A DNA stretch of 64,000 nucleotides from Plicaturopsis crispa FD-325 SS-3 (taxonomy: Eukaryota > Basidiomycota > Agaricomycetes > Amylocorticiales > Amylocorticiaceae): positions 1,645,771 to 1,709,770 of the forward strand of contig KN832557.1 of assembly GCA_000827205.1 (NCBI GenBank), given 5' to 3'. Below the pieces are notes generated by a model. It was not told the origin of the DNA. It worked only from the letters and a program-made list of their open reading frames with translations, and made no database searches. The stretch's first letter is position 1; every line of letters starts with the position of its first letter. Shown here one piece after another: positions 1-10,500 of the stretch. The translations under genes and the position numbers were made by a program.

Positions 1-418
1 GCCGCCGAGGAGAAAACCTAGTACTGCCAATTTAGGATACCATACCCCTGAGTTTCCCTCGTGGAGGACACTCTGCGCGAGTTCGACTATTTGAAAAAGT
101 AGATACAAAGTCTATATAGAGCGGAGATAGCAGTCCAGGTGCGCCCAAGAAAAAGAAGAGGATATAGAGCTAGGTAGATTATGCATATGTATGTAGTGAA
201 AAATCTAGTATCGTAAACCCAAGAAAAGCATAGCAAAGCAAGAAAGACAGCGACAGAATACACCACAGCAGCGACGAAAACTATGAGAGATATATGCAGT
301 ACAATGAGGTCTATACCGTGCGCAAGTTCGTATGATATAAAATGTTGAATGATGCGGGAATTATGATGGGCAATACACATGTCCAATGCGATGCAGATGG
401 TGCCCTGGCAGGGCTTGC
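1..418. other. Intergenic / probable 3' flank
   Basis: This stretch lies downstream of the stop codon chosen for the Zn2Cys6 gene on the minus strand. The minus strand carries an open frame rich in hydrophobic residues (87-476), but it overlaps the real C-terminus out of frame and has no family resemblance, so I treat it as untranslated. The stop triplet at 419-421 sits inside CGGTAAGC, which also reads as a splice donor, so a further exon in this interval cannot be excluded. Confidence 0.5.
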
Positions 419-540
419 TTACCGACTCGGAGGGATGCCCTGGAACGGCGCGACCTGATACATGAGCCGCGTCCACGTATCCTGTATGTTGCTCCCGTCC
501 GTCGCCAGCCCAGGATACGGCGGCTGCGCCAGCTGAGGAG

Positions 541-572
<32 letters not shown>

Positions 573-3500
573 GGGGGCGCATACGCATGCATCTGCTCAG
601 CCTGATACGGCGGGTCCGGCGTCCACGGCTGGTACCCCTGAAGACTCGGCTCCGCATACTGCACAGTGGGCAGCGTCCCGTAGTGGGGCGCAGAGTTCGC
701 AGGATCGTGGATCTCGTGGTGGTGGTGGTGCAGATGCTGGTGGTACATTTGCGCCGGCGCGGGCGCGGGGGTGGGCGCGGGGGGCGACGCGTGGAACGGC
801 GGCGCGGCGGGGTAGTTTGGCTGGTGCTGGTACTGCGCCAGAGGGTGCGTGACGACGTGCAGCTGCGAGCGCGGGTTCGGGTGCGGGTGCGGGTGTTGCT
901 GCGGCTGGGCGCCCGGCCGGATGGTGGGGGGAATAGCGGGCTGGCGGTGGTCGTCGGTGTAGCGCCTGTCGTAGTGCATCTGCGCGTCCTCGATCTGGGT
1001 GTTCAGGCGGCCGTCGAACTCGTGCAGCTGCTCGACGAGGTAGGGGTGCACGTCCTGGAAGGCCGGTGGGAGGGGAGGAGATGATTCGTCGACAGAGGAC
1101 GTTGGCTCGGATACAGAGCCGTCGGAGTGGATGCCAGGCGAGCGGTGCGATCCGCTGCGGGGGATGGCTTTCATGGAGACAGTGTTCGTGCGGCCACTGA
1201 ATATGGATAGCTCGTCCTTCTCCTCTGCCCTGGAGGGCGCGAAGATATCGTTGGGGTTGAGAGGAATGACCCCTTGGTACCCATCTGTAAGAGCCTTCTC
1301 GGCCTTTTCCAGCAGGCGTTGGACGATGGGCTAGGGAGCGCGGCATTTACGTTAACTTAGGAAATTGTGCAATCACTAGTTAGCTTACCAGAAATTTGAC
1401 AGCCCGACCGCCGTAGTGCGCTGCTTGCCGGAAAAGATCTGCTGCGTCTTGTAGTCGAACGAGAGCAGCTGAGGAGACCTTGGACGTGGGGCCGTGGGTG
1501 ATAACCGAGGACAACATGACCTATGGAAGCTCGTCAGAGGATGTGTAAGATATACAGAGGAAGGCCTACCGCCGACGAGAACGCATGCGTCCACAGAACC
1601 CAGAACCTGGCTATCTGGACGGGAAACATCTCGAATTGGGTCCTCAAAGACTGGATCAGTGTGCAGGCACTATTATAGCCAGATAGGAACGAGGGCGCAT
1701 AGGGACTCTTCAGCGGGTCCCGCGGGAAGTTGGACACGGCGTGCGCAAAGAAGCAACGATGCACATAGAGAAGAGCTAGATGTTCACGACTCGTAAGATC
1801 GTCAAGGGGCGCAGGTCGAGAATTGCTCACTGAGCTCGCGGTAGTTTGTCGGCATAAAATGCGACATTGTCTGCGCCAGACCAGCACCTGTTGGCGGACG
1901 TCCTTGCGCGTAGAGTGGGAGGTCCATATCACGGATCTTGCGGTCGAGCTGGAGGATCTTCGAGTACTTGGGAGCTTGAGAAGTCAGGGTATCCCGCACA
2001 ACCGCAGAGACGCATTCTGCGCCGAAGCGGGCCTTCCACATAGAGACTGTACAATAACAGGTCAGATGAAGAAATAGGAGTAATATTCAGAGGACGAACA
2101 AGATGGCTGTCTGGACCCGTCGCTGGCTATGGTCTCATCGGGGTCCGAAGGGAGCTCGGAGTCGACGAAAGGGAGCGCGAAGGTGGATAATCGGCCAGTC
2201 GCAAGGCTCTAGTAGAGTCCGAGTTAGATATAGGAGATGTATTGAGTAGACGGTGGAGTCCATACCTGCCAACCATCGGTGATGAACAGCTCCCAAAAGA
2301 GTGCCCTGCGTTTCTGCACCTCTGAGGGCTTAAGGCCCCAGCGTGCACAGTCTCTGTCTGTTATGCGTCCTTGTGGTTAGTCGGCCTTCTCAAAAAAACA
2401 ACAAGCATCAACTCACGAAGGCCCACACTCTGCGCTAGCTTAGTGCTCAGTCCCATGAGCGCCCAGGTGCTTTCGATACTATTCTCCCCGCTGCACAACC
2501 CCTGGTAGATCGCCATCAAACTAAGGGTCTGTACTGTGGCGACACTGGGTGGACGGTCTAGCACTGGTTCGAGTGCCAGAGCTGCACGCGTCAGTTGGTA
2601 GTATTGCTCGGCATTGGGATTATCAGGCGCAGGCGGCTGGTTCAGATCTGTAAGAGCGCCGAAACAGAATATGACAAATAGAAGCGCAAGTTCGTGCGCA
2701 CTTCCGCCGGAGCCTGAAATCATGTCCAACCCGTTGAGTCGAATATACGATGCATAGACCGGGCGAGCATGATAGTTCCGTACCGGGTTCAAGCTGGTTA
2801 TCTGCAGTGGGTGGCATGGGAGCCTCGTGATACCATAAGGGTATCAATTCGTCGACTAGCTGTCTCTTCGTAACAGCACCGAAGAACCAGGGTGCTGCAC
2901 AACAATCGTGAGATGCTGAGACATCTGCAGGAGGAGGACGTTCATACCCTGCTCGAGATATAGTTCACAAAGGTGGGATGCTTCCTCCCAGCCCGGAAGG
3001 AATGCCTTCGCAAGAACATCAAGTGACATGCTGTCGAATCCAATTGCGGGTAATGGAAAGGCAGACGCAAGCTGCCGGACAGAATGTGGTAGCTCAGGGC
3101 CCCACTCCTCGTGGAGTGGAGAGGAGGGAGTCTTTGACCCTTGAGCGTGGTGTTCGCGCTGAAGGTCACGGTAAGCAAACATTGCTCTGTGAACCAAAGG
3201 TGGCACTCACGATAAGCAGACTCTACATACGAGAGAGATTCAGTCAGTCCAACAAACGTTGCGAAGGAAAGAAGACTTGCTTCAGACCCGGCGGAGCGTC
3301 CGTAGAATGTAGCAGCGCCGTCATCGTGTAGTGCCAGTGTTCCGAAGGCGTCTATGTACTGGCTCTCTTCGTCCTGGTCCTTGGCCTCGCTGAGTTGCTC
3401 TGACCCATTGACACTACCCTGAGCGGCATGTAGCTCGAGACTCGATTTTATGGACATGAGTTCAGGCGTGAGCAGTGGGTGCGTGTCCTTGGAGGTTGTA

Positions 3501-4077
3501 GCGTATTCAATGGCCAATGCGACTTCTAGTTGGCGGATACGATCGGACATAAGGGCGATCTTACGGTGTAACTTCTCAGTGTCTGCAAGGACAAAGCGCG
3601 TCCCTTGACCTGTTATCAGGCTGCCTGCGAGATGGAGGAATTAGCATAAATTTTATGTTGGTGGGGATGTAATGCAAACCATTGGGGCATATCTCACTGC
3701 AACCTATGATTATTGTCAGCGATATTATTGTCAGCACGATAAACAATGCGGGAGAAGAATAAGCACCTCTGCGAGAACACGAGGAGCAGGGCACGGTCTT
3801 GTCGCATTTTAATTTCAGCCTGATCCATACATAGATGATCAGACATCGATAGATGTGCTCAGTTGGTTTGCGTTTGAAGAGAAGCGGGACAAAGTTCAAA
3901 CCTTCTGCACTCTGGATAGAGAGAGACAGTCGGAAATCAGCGTCCTAGGGCCCATGGATTCTGGGCACTTAGCGCACCTGCACAGCTCATTGCCCCACGA
4001 GCACGCTTCAGCTCCTTCTCCTGCGCCTTCTGCGCGGCATGGGCCTCCTTGCCGGCTGCTCGCGACGTTTGTGGCAT
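419..4077 (-). CDS. Zn2Cys6 fungal transcription factor with Fungal_trans domain
   Basis: Nuclear regulator of the binuclear-cluster class. The first 60 residues, joined over four exons, give six zinc-binding cysteines at about residues 32, 35, 42, 48, 51 and 60 (CAECRRLKLKCDK, then PCSSC, then ICPNG). A leucine-rich dimerisation segment follows (RIRQLEVALA). The middle domain is recognisable from LALLFVIFCFGALTDLNQP, STWALMGLSTKLAQSVGL, HWKARFGAECVSAVV and LLYVHRCFFAHA, typical of basidiomycete members. The tail is rich in His, Pro and Gln, with a run of about nine Gln (near 555-580). First exons: 4077-3978, 3911-3902 (10 nt), 3819-3767, 3703-3680, and one starting at 3624; later junctions were not all resolved. 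The start ATG at 4077 gives the usual short basic leader. The target genes cannot be told from sequence. Confidence 0.88.
3902..3911 (-). other. 10-nt coding microexon inside the zinc cluster
   Basis: The sequence AGTGCAGAAG lies between an upstream CTATCCAG acceptor and a downstream GTTTGAAC donor. Joining ...TGT GCA G | AG TGC AGA AG | G CTG AAA restores Cys-Ala-Glu-Cys-Arg-Arg-Leu-Lys, which supplies the second zinc ligand. Without it the cluster is missing that cysteine and the frame shifts. Confidence 0.85.
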
Positions 4078-4666
4078 GGCCTCTCGTCGGTATTTTTTGT
4101 TCCTTTTTTCTAGCAGTCGGTCGCAGCAAGACCTGGGTGTATTTTTGCGTCGGGGATTGTGCAGGGAGGAAAACACGCATGAGCAGCGTGCCTTGCCGTA
4201 AACATTCTTTCTTCTGCCACTCCGGGAAGCTTAGAGATCAAATAAATATACACTCCTAACCTTCAAAAGCGGATTCAAAGCGGAAGTAAAAAATCGACTA
4301 ACACACGGGTACATTTTCTGTGGCTCAGCGCTTTAAAACGCGCCCAAATTCTCCAATTCGTAACACCTCCGGGTCTGTATCAAATTATTGCAGTCGATAG
4401 AGAGTGCATGGCAGATGTGAGTAAGTACTCGTCGGAGTCGTCGCTGTCGCTCGCTGCGTGCAATATTAATGCGCGAGAACTCCACGAAACACGGCAGTAA
4501 AATTAATTAATTAAACGTTACGTAATATCGTCGCGACGGATTTGCAAACTCGCGCTTTCGTTCAGTCTACCGTTTTAACCTGTGCCATCTGATTTGTTGA
4601 CTCCCTGCGTTGCTTGACGTCTAGATCATAAGTGGCGTGCTGACGATACTCTCAAAACGCGCTAGA
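4078..4666. promoter_or_regulatory. Divergent promoter region
   Basis: About 590 bp between the start of the Zn2Cys6 gene (-) and the membrane-protein gene (+), so it probably holds both promoters. It contains an AT-rich AATTAATTAATTAAAC stretch near 4500-4516. I see no clear TATA box placed for either gene. Confidence 0.4.
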
Positions 4667-5497
4667 ATGAACAAGCCGAAAAATTTCGCGACGTCTTCAG
4701 CCTCCACGTCAAGCGCGTCGGTCTCGACCGTGTCTAGGACTCGCGGCAGCAGCAATCCATCTACCCCGCGACGAGATTCTACATCTACTCTAGTGTACGC
4801 TGGGCCCGTGTCCGTGGCATCTGGTGTACAAAAGAGCAACCCTCTGGCTCGTCCGTTGCACCCACAGCCACATAATCATACGGAACAGTACTGGGCAGCA
4901 CGCGCCATGACCGCGGAAACGCTTCTGCTGGCACGTACGACCCACCAACGGGAGATGCAGCTGATGTCCTACGCGGCGGACTCTAAACTGTCTGTGCGTG
5001 ATTCGTATTTCCTCTAAGTCTTGTGATTGATTTACTGTACACAACCTTAAAGCGAGAACGCGCTCTGTTAGCTCTCGCGAATCAGAAAATGCATCGAAGA
5101 TTGGAGAAAATAGTGGTCCGTATCTCGGCTTCCGTATCGCTCGAACTCTGGCTTCATCTTCATTCTAGGCAGCTTTGCTAGCTACTATACTGTTCCTTGT
5201 CGCAGCTCTCGTGTATACGCTTGTTCGTTCACATCGGAGTAACGCGTCGCGTTCGAGTTGGTTCCACCCGCCACATTTCACGATCCCCATACTTTCGCCG
5301 TTTACATCTGTGGTAAGCATGTAGCCCGTCTCATTCTCTGTATACTGTAGCACTGACTGACCCGCCTCAATAAGGTGGAACACGAGTCGTCGGTAATCGG
5401 CACGAAGACCATTTCAGTGGCTATAGTCGTGCTGGCGTGCCTTGTTTACGCGTTGGGACGACACAAGATCGCGAGCATGCGATTGACACCTGGATAG
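4667..5497 (+). CDS. Conserved small membrane protein with two C-terminal transmembrane helices
   Basis: Four exons: 4667-4993, 5053-5115, 5169-5312, 5375-5497 (218 aa, all phases agree). The N-terminal ~75 residues are Ser/Thr-rich and disordered, with a TPRRDSTSTLVYAGPVSV block. A charged segment that could form a coiled coil follows (WAARAMTAETLLLARTTH, then RERALLALANQKMHRRLEK). Next come a first hydrophobic helix (AALLATILFLVAALVYTLV), a short loop with HFTIPILSPFTSVVEHE, and a second helix (TISVAIVVLACLVYAL). I recognise this architecture as an uncharacterised family repeatedly present in Agaricomycetes, and no function is known to me. An upstream in-frame ATG at 4637 is possible; 4667 was preferred because the Lys/Pro-Ser leader starts there. 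Confidence 0.8.
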
Positions 5498-5696
5498 CGC
5501 TATATGTCTGAAAGCATCTCGAGGTTGTATATGTAAGGGAGTTTGGCGGCCTGATTATTTCAATTTTACATAGCAGGCCCTGTGCACAGGCAACAATGAA
5601 TTCTTTGTGAAACAATCAAGACGCGACTCGTATTCGACGCGTCCAGACATTCCTTTCAGCTTTCAACGTCAATATTCCTTCTTACCATCCACATCC

Positions 5697-6752
5697 ATGG
5701 CACACAACGCCACCCGCGAGCGCAAACGCGCTCGGACATCGTCCCCTGACGCGAAAGACATGTTCAGAAACCATCCAACGCTGTATTTCGAGGACGGGAA
5801 TGTGATCCTCAAATGCAGCAACACCCTGTTTTGCGTACACCGCACACTTCTTGCCAAACATTCCCGGGTGTTCGCCAGGAAGTTTGCCGCGGCGGAATCA
5901 CGCCAAAGCTTCCGCGGATGTTTGTTCCTTGAGTTGCAGGACGGCAAGGACGAGATGGCCTCCCTGATAAACACGATTTACGATGGCTTGTAAGTTCGTC
6001 TTGGTACCATCTCATCGCCGATGATTTAATCACGTCTCGTTTATTGCAGCTACATTAACTTAGCTTTGACGGTGGAAACATTTCCTGCGCTAGCAGGTCT
6101 TCTGCGCATGAGCACAAAGTACCAAGTTCTCCGACCGCGAGATGCGATTCTCGACCGCCTCCGCGCGGAGTGGCCCGCATCGCTCCCAGCGCATGACGCT
6201 AGAAAAACGGCCGCATCTGCTGCGCGCCTCGCGAATACGTCAGGGGCCCTCATTTTCCACCCCGCGGATGTCCTTGCACTCCTCCGCGACTGCGGTTACA
6301 CGTCCCCCGACCTGCTTGCACCCCTTTTCTACGACCTCAGCGCCGGAACGTGGCAATTCGGGCGCCCGGCTACCGGCTACCACCTCACGCCCCTCTCGCC
6401 GGCCGACATTGAGCGATTTATCGGCGGCGTCAATGCATTGCGGGCGGAGCAAATTGCGATCGCCACCCCGCCTGTGGACGTTATACACGCGCAACACAAA
6501 CAGAGAGGCGATGCGGCGGGGTGTCTACTTGGCGCCACGCACCACTGGGGGTATACGTTGTCGCCGTGGTTCCGCAGCCGGGCCAATGCGATGTGCACTC
6601 CCATTGAAGACTACGGGGCGATCGTGCAGGCTCTCAGGGCTGTAGCTGAACAAAGAGTATGCCCCGCCTGTCATACGAATATAATAGCACACGTCGCGAA
6701 TGCGAGGCAGAGGCTCTGGGACATGATTAGCGAGTTGTTCCATTTGGTCTAA
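5697..6752 (+). CDS. BTB/POZ domain protein
   Basis: Two exons, 5697-5989 and 6050-6752, joined as GGC TT|C TAC; 331 aa. After a basic leader the protein reads FRNHPTLYFEDGNVILKCSN and FCVHRTLLAKHSRVF, the classical start of a BTB fold, ending with INTIYDGFYINLALTVETF and LLRMSTKYQVLRPRDAILDRL. The C-terminal half contains a Cys pair (VCPACH) near the end and many alanines. Agaricomycete genomes carry large expanded sets of such single BTB proteins. Partners are usually inferred to be cullin-3 ligases, but nothing here proves it. Confidence 0.88.
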
Positions 6753-7522
6753 TTGGATGCTACCACTTAAGACTGGTTCAGTTTGTTGCAGTGCCTCAGT
6801 CGCACTGATACAGGATTTGTGTTAGGTCCATTGGCGTCCTATAAACTTATGATAGATACTGGTTACTTTCAATCAACTTTCAATACACTTTTACTAGTAC
6901 TTACTAGCTTGTGATCCGTACTATAGACAAGGCGTAATGCATTGGTGCTCATGCATGCCTGGAAATATGCCAACAGCCTTGCGCATATACATGAGCACGC
7001 GACAGGAGGGGTCCGTCGTGTACAGCGAGAATACAATGCCAAGTACTTGCAACGCTTCAATACCGCGGACGGACAGCGTCGGAAGCTACCAAAGTTGCCA
7101 AGATAACGAGCAAGTTTACTCGCCGTAGCGGCGAGCTAGATAGCGAGAAGAGTCGTCAAAGGGAAATGCTTTGGCAAATTTGAGAGGCCGCGCTCTGCTA
7201 TAGGCTATAGCGCGTTCGCTCCAACGGAGACTCGTTCGTCGCCCGCGTTCGCATTGGCAGGGTCACGTATTAACACGTCTCCAGCTGGCGAGCAGTGCAT
7301 AGACTTGGCGTCGTGAAAGAACGATATTTTTGAGGTCATCCGTATCTTTGGCAAGAAAAAGCACAGCAAAAGAGGAAGTCTGGCCGGCCAAAAAATCCGC
7401 GCCACCGTGGTTTCGGCCACCGGGAGTTGCCGACTCCCACCCAGGCTGTCCTTCACCTTCAACCACGACTAGTCCTCGTCGCTCTCCTCCTTCCCACCAC
7501 CAACACCGCTCCTTTCCCGTCG
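6753..7522. promoter_or_regulatory. Upstream region of the glucan synthase gene
   Basis: 770 bp without a supportable gene. The last ~50 bp before the FKS start (about 7470-7521) are strongly pyrimidine-rich (CTC/TCC runs), as is common at the transcription start of highly expressed fungal genes. Confidence 0.45.
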
Positions 7523-10500
7523 ATGTCCGCTCGACAGGGCCGCCAGGAGCCAATGTATCAACCAGCGGACCCCTTCAGCCCGCAGAGTGCAGCGCCTCAG
7601 CACAGATACTACGACAACGAATCTGACAACGTCGACTACCCGGGGCGTAGAGACACATTCGCATCCGACAGCAGTGGGCACGCAGATCCTGCTGACGAGC
7701 GCTACTATGACCAGAATGGTGCCTACGATCCGTACGGTATGTCGTTTTTATGCCCGTTTTCCACGCTCGGTAGTTGACGCCCGACAGGCCCGCCGGTGGA
7801 TACAGATTCCGACGTCGATGGCATGTACAGCGCTGGTGGACAGCGATATGCGCCGTCGGCAGACTCGCTCGGCGGACCGCCGCATATGAAGTCTGAGTCG
7901 TCAGGACCCACGTATCCTGAGTACAGTGGTCCGCCCGGGGCACGTGAGGCCTACCCTGCCTGGTCCTCTGAGCGCCAAATCCCTCTGTCCAAAGAAGAAA
8001 TCGAAGACATTTTCCTTGACCTTACGCAGAAATTTGGTTTTCAGCGAGACTCAATGCGCAACATGGTGCGTTTGTCCCTCTTCTGACGTCATCGCGATCC
8101 TTCAACATCTCTTTTCAGTTCGATTTTACCATGCAATTGCTGGACAGCAGAGCGTCGCGCATGTCGCCAAATCAGGCCTTGCTGACACTCCACGCGGACT
8201 ACATTGGTGGCGAGCACGCGAACTACCGTAAGTGGTACTTCGCCGCGCAGCTCGACTTGGATGATGCTGTCGGGCATTCCCAAAATCCGGGCCTGCAGCG
8301 CCTCAAATCGGTCAACAAACGTCGTCCTGGTGGAGCTAAGACGGCTGCCGAAAAGTCGCTCAATACCGCGATGGAACGCTGGCGGCAGGCCATGAACAAC
8401 ATGAGCCAATACGACCGTCTCCGACAGATTGCACTCTACCTTCTGTGCTGGGGTGAAGCTGCTCAAGTGCGCTTCGTACCCGAGTGCCTTTGCTTCATTT
8501 TCAAGTGCGCCGACGACTACTACCGCTCGCCAGATTGCCAGAATAGGATTGAAGCGGTCCCTGAGGGGTTGTACCTTCGCGCAGTCATCAAGCCTTTGTA
8601 CCGGTTCATCCGGGACCAAGGGTATGAGGTCGTCGAGGGGAAATTCGTGCGGAGAGAACGCGATCATGAACATATCATCGGTTACGACGATGTGAACCAG
8701 CTTTTTTGGTACCCTGAGGGTATTGCGCGGATCACGCTGAACGATAAGGTTTGTACGTGCACATGAACCTTAGGCCATATGCTAATCTGTATCTCACTTC
8801 AGACTCGTCTTGTCGACTTACCGCCTGCGAAACGATTCATGAAGTTTGATCGCATTGACTGGAACCGTGCATTCTTCAAGACCTATTACGAGAAACGATC
8901 GTTTGGCCATCTCCTGGTCAACTTCAATCGCATCTGGGTTATTCACGTTGCGATGTACTACTTCTACACCTCCTTCAACTCGCCCTCGGTGTATGCAGTC
9001 AATGGCTTAAATCCCCCCGCGATGACGTGGTCTGCGGTAGCGCTGGGAGGCGCCGTTGCGACCATTATCATGATATGTGCTACCTTCGCCGAGTTCTCGT
9101 ATATCCCTACCACCTGGAACAACACGTCTCATCTCACGCGCCGACTGCTCTTCCTCTTCGTCACCCTGGCTGTCACATGCGGTCCCACCATCTACATCGC
9201 CATTGCAGTACGCTCAGCGGACGACGGAGGATCAGTCGCCCTCATCATCGGTATCGTTCAATTTTTCATCTCGGTCGTCGTCACTCTACTCTTCGCCATC
9301 ATGCCTTCCGGCCGGATGTTCGGTGATCGCGTAGCCGGAAAGAATCGGAAATACCTTGCGAGTCAGACGTTCACTGGATCCTACCCCAGTCTGCACAAGG
9401 AGGCGCGCCTGGCCTCGATCGCCCTATGGTTCCTCATCTTCGGCTGCAAGTTCACGGAGTCATACTTCTTCCTGACGCTGTCCTTCAAGGATCCCATCCG
9501 CGTCATGGTCGGTATGAAAATCCAGGGCTGCAACGACAGGTATTTTGGAAACGCGCTCTGCACCAACCACGCCGCCTTCACTTTGACGATCATGTACATC
9601 ATGGACCTCGTACTTTTCTTTTTGGACACCTTTTTGTGGTACATCATCTGGAATACGGTGTTCAGTATTGCCCGTAGCTTCATGCTTGGTTTATCGATTT
9701 GGACGCCCTGGGTAGACATCTACACCCGTCTGCCCAAACGGATCTACGCCAAGCTGTTGGCCACGAGTGATATGGAGGTCAAGTACAAGCCCAAGGTATG
9801 TCGTGTTTCGGCGCCGTCTCGTACCCGTTACTGATCGTCCGGTATAGGTCTTGGTGTCTCAAATCTGGAACGCGATCATCATCTCCATGTACCGCGAACA
9901 TCTCCTGTCCATTACCCATGTTCAGAACCTGCTTTATCACCAGCAGAGTAGCGATGGGGACGTGCGGCGCCGTCTCACCGCCCCGAACTTCTTCATATCC
10001 CAGGGTGACAAGGGATTCGTTGCATCCAAGGGCGACTCTGGGAAGCGGGAGGACAGGGAGTTCTTCCCTCCAGGCAGTGAAGCAGAACGCAGGATATCAT
10101 TCTTCGCACAATCGTTGACCACCTCCATCCCGGAGCCTCTACCCGTGGATGCAATGCCCACCTTCACGGTGCTGACGCCGCATTACAGCGAAAAGGTTCG
10201 CCATTTTATTTGCATATAAATGATAGCAACGCAGTGGACTGATCGATGTGTAGATTTTACTGTCGTTGAGAGAGATCATTCGTGAAGAGGACCAGAACAC
10301 GCGCGTTACTCTCCTCGAATACCTCAAACAGCTTCACCCGGTTGAGTGGGACAACTTCGTGAAGGATACCAAGATTCTAGCCGACGAGTCCGCTGTCTTC
10401 AACGGTCCTAATCCCTTCGGCGGAGACGAGAAAGGTACCTCGAAGATGGATGATCTACCATTCTACTGCATTGGATTCAAGAGCGCAGCTCCGGAGTTCA

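Noticed and set aside
87-476. Minus-strand frame with several hydrophobic stretches, membrane-protein like
   Set aside because: It begins inside the C-terminal coding part of the Zn2Cys6 gene in another frame, is AT-rich and has no family resemblance; probably 3' untranslated sequence.
386-1084. Arg/Leu/Val-rich plus-strand frame of 232 residues
   Set aside because: Exact antisense of the Gln/His/Pro-rich tail of the Zn2Cys6 gene; its composition follows from the repeats CTG and GTG.
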